A stretch of 64,000 nt of DNA, from contig NC_041820.1 in NCBI RefSeq assembly GCF_900964775.1, forward strand, positions 8,435,001 to 8,499,000. The letters run 5' to 3'. Shown here one piece after another: positions 1 through 10,497 of this stretch. The position numbers and the translations under genes were made by a program. Below the pieces are notes generated by a model, which was not told the origin of the DNA, made no database searches, and was given only the letters and a program-made list of their open reading frames with translations. Positions within the stretch are counted from its first letter, which is position 1, and every line of letters begins with the position of its first letter. Source of the DNA: Scleropages formosus. Its lineage: Eukaryota > Chordata > Actinopteri > Osteoglossiformes > Osteoglossidae.

Positions 1-2048
1 AAGAAAAAGAAAGCCAACAAGAAACCTCACCCACCCTTTGTAGATTTGCTGCTGGCCGCGGTTCAGGCCCTCCTCTGTAGTGTCTTTGAGCACGGTGCGA
101 ATGCCCTTGTCAATCGTCACCTGGGCGATGCCTGCTCCCATCAGACCAGCTCCCAAAATGGCCAGAGTCCTGACAGGTTCAAATCAAACAACCTTTTCCT
201 TCATATCTTTTGCATACTCATTTCTGGGACAGTTGTGTCATAAGTTATTTTATTAAGAGAGTTCCAGTTTGCTAGTAGTTCTATCCCGTAGTTTCACTTT
301 AGTCCGTTCTGTACCAGCGACAGCGATATTGTTCTTACTTTATTAGGACAATCAACTGTAGTAAAGTGTTTCACTTAGTTCTTCAAACTTCTTATTCCTG
401 TCAGTCAAACTGGCCAGCAGTCTGAAATATACTTAAAACTGTTATATCAACCTGCTTTGATAATTCCAAGACTATGCCTGGAAGTCTATTTGTCTGTTTG
501 GAAGTTTTGTTTACAATGATTTGGAGAAAAACTGATGCTAAATGAATATATGTATGCACTTACTTCACCTCTTTCTGAGGAGTCCCAAAGTGATTTTTCT
601 TGCATGCAACTTGGCCATGGTACAGACCAATCAGTGCATTGGATTCAGAGGTCATGGCTAATTTGCCAAAATTCTGCACAAAGGAGCCAAAGAACACCAA
701 ATGAAAAGGGAAGCAAAAAAAAAAAAAAAAAACCCCAATCGAATAGTTCAAATAAAAAACTGGCTTCGGGGTTAAGCTACTGTTATATGTGACTGAGGAA
801 AAATATTAAAGCATTTAACAAATTACATTTTTGTCAAAGGCTACTTGTTAACAAATTATTCTGCAATTAATCAAGTTTTTGTTTACCTGAGATTCAAATA
901 AATAGCCAGCTTCTGGTCCCTGCTCTATCCCAGTCTGCACAGACTGCAACAGGAGAACATTACAATGATCAGGTTTCAGATGTAAAGACAGAATCTCATC
1001 TACACATTTGGTTTTTTTTCCCCCCCCCCTTCTCCTGGCCAGTTCACCTACCTCGATTATCTTCAATGGCGCAGGGTACAAACCCTTGGTCTGCTTCATA
1101 ACCCTTTTATTTACTGTGTTGTAGATCTGCTTCCGAACAAATTCAATTCCCATGACATAGTCTTGTACTTCTGTACTCAGGATCAGATGCAAAAGACAGA
1201 GTGTTGGCATGGTTAATTCTGCTGTAGAATATGAGCACCAAGTTCATAAATAGTAAAACAAAATAAGGTAATGTGTAACTTCAGGAATACACAGGGATTT
1301 TTTTTTTTTTTTTTTAAAAAACACTTTCACCAAAATACCATAATAATAAAACAATGACAGTCACATGCAGAACTGATTTTTTTTTTTTTTTTTTTTAAAA
1401 AGAAATAATTTAAAAAAATCTAAACGAGAGCAAAGGTAGTCAACACCATAGCAGACTTACTGCTAAAAGTATAACAGAGAAGGGGACACTGCACAGAAAC
1501 ACTCTTTTACTAGCACAGTACAATTGCTTTATTTTCACACTCACTCTGCATCAGACTCTTTTCCTTTGTAAGAGGAATTTTCTTGCTCAGAATTCCTTTG
1601 GCAAAACCAATGGCAACCTCTTCCAGGTACTCGATTGTTCTTTCCTCTGGACTCTTAAGACCAGGGCCTAAACAAAAAAGTAGGGTTGCATAATTTACTT
1701 TACTGAAGATCCTAAAAAGAATTACTTCAAAATCCTGCATTCAACTAATGATTCATTCTCCATGGCTTTAATATTTAGCATGTTGCAACAAAGTATACAC
1801 ACAACTAGAATGTTTCCACAATAGCCACTTAGAGCAAAATCATGCTGTGTTAATTTAAACATTAATTAATTTAATCATATGATTACCAAGTGGATCAACT
1901 AGCTGATGAACAAGTCCCATTTTTTTTGCTTTATCAGCACGAATGTTTCTCCCTGTCAGCATCATGTCCAAGGCACTTGGAAGACCAACCTTTCAGAAAA
2001 CAAACAAGTAGTTAACTGGATCCCTTCTTTTTGTCTTTAAGGATCATT

Positions 2049-2090
<42 letters not shown>

Positions 2091-4768
2091 AACTGAGGTC
2101 CAACTTTACAAGTGTCCCCATTTAGTCTTGAATGCAGGTCCTCTAACGTAACATTAAATGGTAAAGTTCTTCTAAATCTAATAAGGACTTACCAGTTTTG
2201 GCAGTCTTTGGGTTCCACCAGCCCCAGGCAAGAGGCCCAGCATGACCTCTGGAGTTCCCAGAACAGTCTTCTTGCTCTTTGTTGCCACTCTATACTGGCA
2301 TGCAATGGCAAACTGAAACCCAGCCACAGAAGATCAGAACATTTCCTGGCAACATCACCTGAAATCTAGCACCGAGGAATTTTAACTAGGTACAGCTGAA
2401 AACCAAGAAATCATGAAAAAGGGGGGAAAAAAAAGTTCTGTATTCCCATAAAGACAGAACATTAGAACATTTGTCATGTTGAGAACAGGGAGTTCACTTC
2501 AGCACCTCCAAGCCTCCTCCCAAGCATGAACCATTGATGGCTGCTACAATCGGCTTGGGTGATTTCTCAATTCTGTCAAACATCATCTGTCCTTCCTGGG
2601 AGAGCTTCGTCACTTCCTCTGCACTCTTACAGGCTTGGATCATACTGGGAAGCAAGGAGATGAGGGAAAAAAACCAAATTGTTCCAGTTAGGTGAGCATG
2701 CAGTAAGCTTGATGCAAACTGACCTTGTTCTGACCTCTAAAATCTGCAATTTAGTACTGATCTACAGCTACAGCTGGACACCAACTTAAGCAGTGATCAC
2801 TGCTGCTCAAAGTGCACTCAGTATCACTTACTTGATATCGGCACCTGCAATGAAGCAGCTGGGTTTGGTGGAGATAAGGACGGCACTTTTGACAGCATCG
2901 TTGGCCCAGATCTCGTTCATTACCTGGGTCAGCTCACTTTCCATCTGAGCCGACAGTGTGTTCACCTGAACTCACGACAAGAAATTTATTTCAATTAGAA
3001 ATTACAGTTCAAGTAATTTAAAAAAAAAATTTCAGCAAATATACAATGACAAGTTGGCTTGACTGACGTTGAGAACATATGCAATGTAAACTGACCACAC
3101 CGCATTGATATTAGACAAAATAATGACATACTTAAATCAATCCAGCCAATAACTGCCTATCACAATGTTAATTACATAGACATTCATTTTCTCACACTTA
3201 CACACTACCTGCAATTTAGAGTCACCAATTCACCTGAAGGTGGAAACCCATGCGAACATGCAAAAAAAAAAAAAAAAAAACAACATGCAAACTTCGCCGG
3301 GCTGAGGCACATCCAAACCAATGTCCAAACCCACAACTCAAAAGCTGAGACACCAGAACTACCTGCGGCACCAAGTCTGGAAGCACATGGGAACCTTCGT
3401 CCAAATAGCCAAGAAAACACATTTTAAGGAGCGTACATCTGAGACCTGTCTTACACATACCTATGAACACCATTAAGTCTCATTCTATAATATCGAAATA
3501 AAAACTGAAAACCACCTTGGAATTGGGGTCATTTATCCGGATGACCGCCACATCCTCTTTGACCTCGTAGTTGACGTGGGTCCGAGCTACATGAAGAGGA
3601 GAGAAGATAATTTAACACCACCATGACAGAAATTCACACAGACTGAAGAAGATTAATATCTAAATCCTTACCAAGCACAGCAGCCGAACTTGCGAAATTG
3701 CGCACGGCGTGTCCTACAAATTGAAAATTTAACATTTATTATTATTGCACTTATACCGCACAACAGCTCCAGCCTTGCATTCGAAAAGCCCGGGTTTGAA
3801 TTGAACTTCTTGCTTCGCCACCCTTCATCAAGGTATGTACCTAGGCTGGATTTGCCCACAGGGGAAAAAAAAAAAAAAAAAGTCTGTAAAATGGCTCTGT
3901 AAATGGGTAAATCATAGTAATTTACTTTGGAAGAAAGCACCAGTTAAATGTGTAAATGTAACTGCTGAAACAGCACTGAAACGGCACAAAATACAGAGCA
4001 CCGACTGAAAGTATGAGCCTATGACCTCTCAGTTACAAATGTCTTATTTGAAGTACAGAACTAAAACCCGCAAACATACTGTTGGATGCAAGCAGTTATT
4101 CACAACCATCGCTAAATGCAACAGGTTATTTTAAGGCAAAAGGAAGAAAAAGGAAGACAAGCAGAACCCTTTACTCCAGTGACCTTTGCCCTATTTCCAC
4201 CAACTCATCAGCCCCACTGAGATGAGCCACACCGATGAGCCCGGGGTTTTATACACGTTCTTCTGAGCTGCACTTGTGTCTCTCTACAACCCAAACAGGG
4301 GTGTGTGAATGAACTCAGTGGGTCTCAAACCCATGATCATCAAGATCAGAGTATGAACAACAATTACAATGTCACAATGACTCAGTCATTTGCCATTGTA
4401 ACTGTCATTGACTGTGTTCATTTCCACAAATGCTTAGTTTCACCAAAACTACCACTGGACCTGGACAGAACAAGAGTGCACAACTAACTTTATTTGTGAC
4501 TTTAACTCATTACTTTCCTACCATGACATTAGCTAGTTGTCCTGGTTACTTTTTTCACTCTTAGAAACAAAATTTGACCCGCACACCGGTGACACCCTCT
4601 CTTTTGAGCGAACTGAACTATTATCCTGCACATTTCTGGCTGGAAAGTTTCTATAACTTCTACAATGCTAAGATCTGCAGCATTTGGCCCTTGTGGATCA
4701 CCTGTGAAAAGGCAGGGTCTCCTTGAATTCATCCTGGACAGGACACCGAGAGCTCGAATGGACGCCAT
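1..4768 (-). CDS. hadha: Mitochondrial trifunctional enzyme subunit alpha, 5' half
   Basis: Encodes the long-chain enoyl-CoA hydratase / 3-hydroxyacyl-CoA dehydrogenase alpha subunit of the mitochondrial fatty-acid beta-oxidation complex. Twelve exons are readable on the minus strand: 4702-4768, 3672-3713, 3516-3586, 2832-2965, 2506-2644, 2193-2312, 1887-1989, 1545-1667, 1052-1170, 887-943, 564-673 and 35-169. They have consistent phases and about 406 codons; the remaining 3' exons lie beyond the left edge. The hydratase domain shows the oxyanion and catalytic segments [10 protein letters not shown] and LGTPEVMLG, which hold the two catalytic glutamates. The last exon opens the NAD-binding fold with [12 protein letters not shown]. 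The start [12 protein letters not shown] parallels the human presequence. In other vertebrates, as I recall, hadhb sits head-to-head with hadha; here the upstream neighbour is a zinc transporter. The family call is very secure; exon edges rest on splice motifs. Confidence 0.94.
2053..2089. repeat. (ATT)n microsatellite
   Basis: Uninterrupted TTA/ATT triplets within the hadha intron between the exons at 1887-1989 and 2193-2312. Confidence 0.95.
3195..3405 (-). repeat. Diverged tRNA-type SINE (head with 'cctcccacagtcc' module)
   Basis: Read on the minus strand, this intronic stretch has the layout shared by several copies in the window: a tRNA-like head, a thymine-rich middle, then a segment ending in text such as 'ggtgaattggtgactctaaattgc'. 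It is old and interrupted by an A-run. It lies in the hadha intron between 2965 and 3516. Confidence 0.5.
3740..3885 (+). repeat. Diverged SINE fragment ('gagcaaggtacttaccctaaattgctcc' family)
   Basis: The plus strand carries 'gggtttgaattgaac', then 'catcaaggtatgtacc' and an A-run. This matches, loosely, the box-B and body of the SINE family seen more clearly at 5101, 25421 and 55466. It lies immediately upstream of hadha exon 2. The match is weak. Confidence 0.35.
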
Positions 4769-4938
4769 CAAGAACCGAGGGAGGAAGAGAAAGCAGCCCT
4801 TTAAGTGGGCGGAACGAAAAAGATGAGCGCTGTGACGTAAGAGCGCCCGCGACGCCCTTTACTTAAAGGCAACGTTAGTTCGCCATCTAGGCGTGGAGGT
4901 GTGAATTACACGTGTTCAAGCGCTGACTCCGCCTACTG

Positions 4939-5023
<85 letters not shown>
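4939..5023. repeat. (CA)n microsatellite
   Basis: About 42 uninterrupted CA units, starting about 170 bp upstream of the hadha start codon. Length this pure implies high mutability. Confidence 0.98.
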
Positions 5024-5026
<3 letters not shown>

Positions 5027-5100
5027 TTTCTGAACCGCTTGTCCCAGACTGCAATAGCGGTTTTTTAAATGTGTTGAGTTAACGCTTTATTTCAAAACAA

Positions 5101-5337
5101 GGTTGGTAGGGTGGCAATTATTAAAAAGCTGCTGTCTGTAGACCCAAAAGTTGCAGGTTTGAATCTCATCTCCAGCAGTGCTGCCCTTGGCTTGGTAAGG
5201 TACTTTACCCTAAATTGCTCCAGTAAAATTGCCCAGCTGTATAATGGGTAAATAAGTGTAAATAACTTAAGGTTGTAAGTTGAGAAAAGCAAGAGCTAAA
5301 TTAACAAAATGTAAAAAAAAAAAAAAAAAAAAAAAAA
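5101..5337 (+). repeat. tRNA-derived SINE with poly(A) tail
   Basis: The copy has a tRNA-like head with a B-box-like 'gcaggtttgaatctc', then the conserved body 'aaggtacttt...taaattgctccagtaaaattgcccagctgtat', a tail resembling 'gtcgctttggagaaaagc', and a 23-nt A-run. The same family occurs in both orientations at 7099, 24598, 25421, 33800, 55466 and 58890. Confidence 0.75.
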
Positions 5338-5938
5338 GACATGTAGGAAGGCGTGAGATTGATCCCTACGTATAATTTTGGGAAAAGGTTTTCTGAAGTT
5401 TTGCTTTTTTATCATAAAAAAACTGTGACTGAAATCAAATTAAATCCAAGACAACATTTTTAAAAAAATTTCATTCTATTAGCAATAATTAGTCATACAT
5501 TTATTTGAACTACCATTAAAACGTAATGGTAATAAACATTTTTCTTCAAGAAAGCTTGTCTGAATACATCAAGTGATTACGCAATGTTTTATGTTATCTG
5601 GGAAATATATTCAATAAAATATAATAACATTTGAAAATTACACATTTGCATTCACTAGTTATTGTCATGTTACAGACTCCAAGCATCAGTTACAGTTTGG
5701 TTAAAGTTATTACTGTTTATATTAATCACATCCTGACATGTTTTTAATAAAAGTAGAATATTCAGAGCTATACTAAAGTGGCCTTGTGTGAGCTCCTGTT
5801 GTACGTATTGTATTGTAATGCGACTTCAGTACTCCCTCTGTGATCATGCCCACCAACAACCAGGATGTCAGTAGTGGCAGTGAAGCGTGACTCTTCCCAG
5901 GACAAGTAGGGGTATTATAGTCAATGGGAACATTCTAG
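5338..5938. other. AT-rich spacer downstream of the ZnT1-like gene
   Basis: No exon is recognisable. It probably contains the 3' UTR of the minus-strand transporter. A minus-strand AATAAA (TTTATT on plus) lies near 5499, but the true cleavage site is unknown. Confidence 0.4.
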
Positions 5939-7975
5939 CTAGTCCTCGTCCTCTTTAGCCCTGAGTCCATGCTTCCGTTGGGTGCTGCAGCAGAGCTTAG
6001 AAGCACATTGGGCCAGGCAAGGAAGCTCGCACTGAGTGAGGTTCAAACCCAAGTCACCCTGCACAAACTCCGGCTGAACAGTGGTGGCATGGACACCCTC
6101 ATCATGGAGGAAGCTCTTGACACGCCTGGCGACATCCATGTAGGAGGCCGGACCTTGGCACTTGATATGAGCTGTGGCGATGAGTCGGCTGCCTGACAGC
6201 TGCCAGATGTGCAGCTCATGGATGGCCAGAACGCCCTCCAGCTTTCTCAGCTTCCCGCCGAGCCGCGACACATCGATCTGCTTGGGAACGGCCTGCAGAA
6301 GAATGAGGGCGGACTCCTTCAGCAGCGGGTAGGTGGAACAGAGCAGGATGCCCGCCACTAGGATGCACAGGGCGGGATCCAGGTAGAGCACCCAGCAAGG
6401 CCAGAGAGAAGTCTTTACAGCATTAGTCGGAGTGTCTGAAATTGTGGAGCGGATGTGCTGCTGACCGCTGCAGTGGGTGTTGAGGCAAGGGTTGGGACAG
6501 TTCTCCCCATCCGGGCAGGATGGCCACACGAAAGTAAACACAACGGCATCGATCAGCACAGTGGCAGAGCCAAGCAGGACACCCAGCAGGCGTAGTAAAA
6601 GCCTGCGCAAGTCAAGATCAGCGGTGGACTCCTCACAGGGAACACAGGCAATCATGTGAACGTCCAGGTCTTCCATCTGTGAGGCTTCTGGCAAAGGAAG
6701 AGAAAGAGGTGGCAGTTTTCCCCCATGCCATTGATTCATTATCAAGACCCACTTTTCCAATGGAGGGTCACGGACGGTCAGAGCCTATCCTGGAAGCATA
6801 GGGTGTGAGGTAGGGTATTCCCTGGATGGGAAGCTAGTCCATCACAGGGCAATCTCACTCACTCACTCACTCACTCACCTCACGAGAGCAATTTAAAGTC
6901 ACCGGTTCACCTGTGACACATCTTTGCACTCTGGGAAGAACCCAACAGCAGAACACAGAAACTCAGCACAGACTGAAATGGGTTCAAATCTCACATCTGT
7001 GCGCAAAGCTGAGGGGCCGCGAGGCACCAGCACTACCCACTGTAAGACCATGTTGCTCCATCCCATGCCGGTTTCACAAAATAGCGACAAATACAAAACA
7101 CATTTACTGACTTATCGGACACTTTTCTCCAACATGGGAAGGCGCTTACAGCGATTCACCCATTTATATAGCCGGGTTATTTTTACTGGAGCAATTCGGT
7201 AAAAGTGCCTTGCTCAAGGGTACTGCAGCAGGAGGCGGGAGTTGAACCTGGGGCCTCTGAGCTCAGAGGAGGCAGATGTAATCACTACACCCCCTGCTGA
7301 TAAAAAAAAAATAAAATGAATAATGTTAAATAGTGAGGTAATGTCGATCGCCACATTTGGTGTGTGTGTGTGTGTGTATATACAACTCTGCCATTATGGA
7401 ATTCTTGCAAACACACCCAGCGCACTAATCTCCCGCCCGGGACTCGAACTATAGAAGCTGCTGCTGCAGTCCTCCATCATCAGGTTGTTGGTCTCCTGCT
7501 GGTCTCGCGCCCTCTCGCACGCCCGCGCTTTGCTTCCCGCGCTTCTCCGCCGGCGGCGGCCGCGCGGAAGGGCGTGCGCGCGCAGGCCGAGCAGCTTCAC
7601 GAGGAGCCCGGCGACGCCGACCGCGAACAGCAGCCGCGGGGCCCTGATGGCGCGCGGCTCCGTCAGACGTTCCACCGCGTCCAGGACGACGGAGAAGCGC
7701 AGCGCGCTGAGGAACACCGCTTGGACCAGGGAGCCCATCACCTGCGCTCGGACCCATCCGAACGTGTTCTTCTTGTGCGCTGCTCGGGTTTTGCGCGAGA
7801 GCTGGAGGTCCAGCAGCGCCACGGAGAGGGACAGGGCGTCGGACAGCACCTGGAAGGAGTCGGACAGCACGGCCAGCGACTCGCTCACCCTGCTGAGCAG
7901 CAGCTCCACCACGAAGAAGCAGGAGGTGGTGCAGAGCAGGCAGAGCAGCTCAGCCCGGCTGCGCTCAGAGGGCAT
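5939..7975 (-). CDS. slc30a1-like: ZnT1-like (SLC30 family) transporter lacking most transport-site ligands
   Basis: A cation-diffusion-facilitator protein closest to ZnT1, read as two exons like human SLC30A1. Exon 1 is about 7417-7975 (start MPSERSRAELL, chosen over an in-frame upstream extension because it aligns with the ZnT1 start). Exon 2 is 5939-6687, giving about 435 residues. The ZnT1 signature is strong: NTFGWVRAQVMG, LLKESALILLQAVPKQID, IHELHIWQLSGSRLIATAHIKC and a Cys-rich tail. Family knowledge puts zinc in a site of two His and two Asp (TM2 HxxxD, TM5 HxxxD). Here TM2 reads SDSFQVLSD (His to Gln, Asp kept) and TM5 reads RLLGV (His to Arg, Asp to Val). The His-rich loop is replaced by an Arg-rich one. 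The frame is fully open, so this is not an obvious pseudogene. It may be a duplicated copy turned regulatory or structural. The exon 1 donor (G|GTGTGT) is the least certain edge. Confidence 0.85.
6735..7050 (-). repeat. SINE ('cctcccacagtcc' family) with (CACT)n insert
   Basis: Minus-oriented copy within the single intron of the ZnT1-like gene. The plus strand shows the inverted tail ('gggtcacggacggtcagagcctatcctgg'), a (CACT)n run at about 6849-6880, the inverted middle and a head ending near 7048. Confidence 0.6.
7099..7302 (-). repeat. tRNA-derived SINE, minus copy
   Basis: The reverse complement reads as head 'cagcagggggtgtagtgatt', a B-box region 'gttcaactcccgcc', body 'gagcaaggcactttt' and a terminal 'tgtccgataagtcagtaaatgt'. 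It lies in the intron of the ZnT1-like gene and is the same family as the copy at 5101. Confidence 0.75.
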
Positions 7976-8620
7976 CGTTGGAGGGCACTGTGGGGGGTGG
8001 GGTGGGGTGGGGGTGCCACACGGAGGTGCGCAAATGCAACACACGCCGCAGCAGAACTCGGGGGGAGTTAACGCTACGCGCGCATCTCAAGAAAAAAGAC
8101 GCACCTCAAAACAAAACCAAAAAAAAAAAAAAAACGCGCATCTCAAATCATAAACCTGCCGGCGCCGCCAACACGACTTTGCAGCTCTAAAAAAAACAAC
8201 TCATCGCAGGGAGAGAGCTGCGAACGCAGATGTGCGCCCCGAAAAGCGATCGATAAACTGCTGATAGGAGCGCAAAAATAACCGTGAAGCGACTTTAAAA
8301 AAATAAGTTTTCCTTCCTTGCCCTCGTTGGCGAGCCACAGAGAGGATGTTCCAGAGCGTGAGGCGAGAAACGCGGGGAAACGGGAGCGCGGCACGAGCGA
8401 GGCGTCCGAGGCGCGCGCTTCCCCGGCGCTCCGCTTTGCAGACGCTGCGGAGCTTTTTGCGCTCGAACCGGTGCCGTTTCCGCTCATTGAGGTTTTGTGG
8501 AAACACAAAGAGGGTTTGTGGAAGCACGCCGCCCCCGTGTTTGGCTATTGGTGGGCTTCTGGGTGTCCCCGGGGAACAGAGAGTACATTTAGACATGAAA
8601 AGAGAGTTTTAAAAAAAAAT
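7976..8620 (-). promoter_or_regulatory. CpG-rich promoter of the ZnT1-like gene with MRE-like heptamers
   Basis: CpG-dense sequence continues from exon 1 to about 8500. Four matches to the metal-response-element core TGCRCNC (either strand) lie at 8026-8032, 8233-8239, 8268-8274 and 8458-8464. ZnT1 genes are known MTF-1 targets, so zinc-inducible expression is plausible. GC-rich DNA also produces such heptamers by chance. Confidence 0.55.
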
Positions 8621-9131
8621 CACGACTGAGTTCAACTAGGGGCTTATTGCTCTTTCATTTAGGGTGGAAACACTGGATGTATTGTGGCTCTCTAACGTTT
8701 ACATTCTTGTTCTATAAAAAGAACACATTTTCAGGGTTTGAGCCTGCTGCTTTTTTTAAGACTTATGGAATAACCTCAATTTGCTCAACATACACTAGAA
8801 TTTCCTGAAAACTAGAAAGACCATATGCCTAAAAGACAAAGGTTTAAGACCTCACATGCTAGAGCACTGTTTTAATAGAGCATAATACACCGCTGGGGTG
8901 GTATGTAAGAAATCCTGATTAGGTGTGCTTTCAGGATTAATTATGGATCTGGCAGTCCAGCTTGTTAGAATGAGCATTTTAGGTCACTGCTGGAGTTATC
9001 TGACGCATTAATACACACAAATCCTAACACGAGACGCTTTATCGAGTTAGAGTTCGCTGTTCTAGCTGTTGTAACTGCTAACTAGATTGTGGGGCCCATG
9101 TAATGGTAGTTCTGTACAGGATCCCACATAC
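8621..9131. other. Intergenic, nothing recognised
   Basis: AT-rich unique-looking sequence between the transporter promoter and the first SINE tail. No exon, RNA gene or clear repeat was seen. Confidence 0.5.
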
Positions 9132-9301
9132 ACATGGCAACTTGCTTCAAGGAATGGAGAAAACTTGCAAAATGGACCATATGCTGGACTTGTGTCCTCA
9201 GCCTTGCGCCCAATGATTTTGGGATAGGCTCCAGACTACTGTGACCCTAATCAGGACAAGCAGTTAATTGAAAAAGGATGGATGGGTGGATGGATGGATG
9301 G
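9132..9301 (+). repeat. SINE tail fragment with (GGAT)n end
   Basis: The second half of the 'cctcccacagtcc' SINE family is present: 'ttttgggataggctccagactactgtgacc', then 'gacaagcagttaattgaaaa' and a GGAT/GATG tetranucleotide run. The 5' head is missing or very diverged. Confidence 0.6.
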
Positions 9302-9495
9302 AGAAAATAGTAGCTTGTTAAGTATTTTCTTTTACAGTTTGGTGAAAAAAAGTAAATCTTAAATGTCGGTGGTCCTTTCTGTCACAGAGGACCATCTGCT
9401 TTTATAATAATGCAGAACACCTGCAGTGGAACTCACTGAACAGAGGGATGCAGGATTACATATTCCGTATTTATAACGTAATATTTTATGATTTT

Positions 9496-9694
9496 AAGGG
9501 GGGCGCAGTGGCGCAGTGGGTTGGACCAGGTCCTACTCTCCAGTGGGTCTGGGGTTCGAGTCCCGCTTGGGGTGCCTTGCGGCGGACTGGCGTCCCGTCC
9601 TGGGTGTGTCCCCTTCCCCCTCCGGCCTTACGCCCTGTGTTGCCGGGTAGGCTCCAGTTCCCCGTGACCCCGTATGGGACAAGTGGTTCTGAAA

Positions 9695-9736
<42 letters not shown>
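9496..9736 (+). repeat. Full-length GT-tailed tRNA SINE with 15-bp target-site duplication
   Basis: The copy has an RNA polymerase III A-box-like 'gtggcgcagtgggttgg', a B box 'ggttcgagtcc', a GC-rich body, the terminal 'gggacaagtggttctgaaaa', then a (GT)n run. The flanks 9481-9495 and 9737-9751 are identical (atattttatgatttt). This is a perfect 15-bp target-site duplication showing a recent LINE-mediated insertion. It is one of the two youngest-looking copies here; the other is at 62962. Confidence 0.92.
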
Positions 9737-9740
<4 letters not shown>

Positions 9741-10176
9741 TTTATGATTTTCCGTAAAAATGCGATCTGATGACAACTGAAACACACTCAGCACTGAATG
9801 ACTCCTTTTATAAAGTCATCGGTGGCTGTCTGTTGTACCACTAGATGGTGGCAAAAGTAAATACCTTCAAAACCAATGGAAACTTCCAAGACGGTGATCT
9901 TTGCACTCTCAATACTAATGCCTTTTAAAATTCTTGTTTTCAAATAAACATAAGTAGCAAAATAACTAAAGTTTGATAACAAATTTTGATTGGATTTGAT
10001 CTTTCAACTTGCAGGTTTCAGTAACCTTAGAACTTTTCCATAAATAAGCATATAGAGTGGTAAGGTGGTATGGAGGGTTATGAATTCCTTCTGGCCCATC
10101 AACCTTTTCTAAACTGATTTGACCTTAAATGTTACTTTTTAATTTCAGCAAATAGAGAGAAATTGATTGAGCTTCA

Positions 10177-10497
10177 GGTGGCTTGGTGGCACAGTAGGAG
10201 GTGCTAGTACTTCACAGCACCTGGGCTGTAGGTTTGAATGCCGGTCCACCTCAGTCTGTGTGTAATTTGCATGAGCTTTCCTCCAGGCTCTGGTTTCCTC
10301 CCACAGTCCAAAAACATATATTTGAGGTGAACAAGTCACTCTTAATCCTTTTTGTGTATCATTAAATAAGTGTGTGTAACTGTCCTGTGAAGGACTAGAA
10401 TCCCATCTAGGGTATATCCAGTTGTCTTAAGACAGGCTGTGGACCTCTGCAACCCTGAAGTGGACAAGAGGTTTTTGGTACTGGATGAATGAATAAT
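10177..10497 (+). repeat. Full-length SINE of the 'cctcccacagtcc' family
   Basis: The copy has a head 'ggtggcacagtaggaggtgc' with a B-box-like 'aggtttgaatgcc', the middle 'tggtttcctcccacagtcc', the module 'tcctgtgaaggactagaatccc' and a terminal 'gaatgaataatt'. It resembles the V-SINE/DANA-type architecture of fish SINEs. Confidence 0.7.

Noticed and set aside
7364-8153. Long plus-strand open frames (up to 235 codons) over the transporter's first exon
   Set aside because: They are shadows of the GC-rich minus-strand coding exon; the minus frame gives the clear ZnT1 match.
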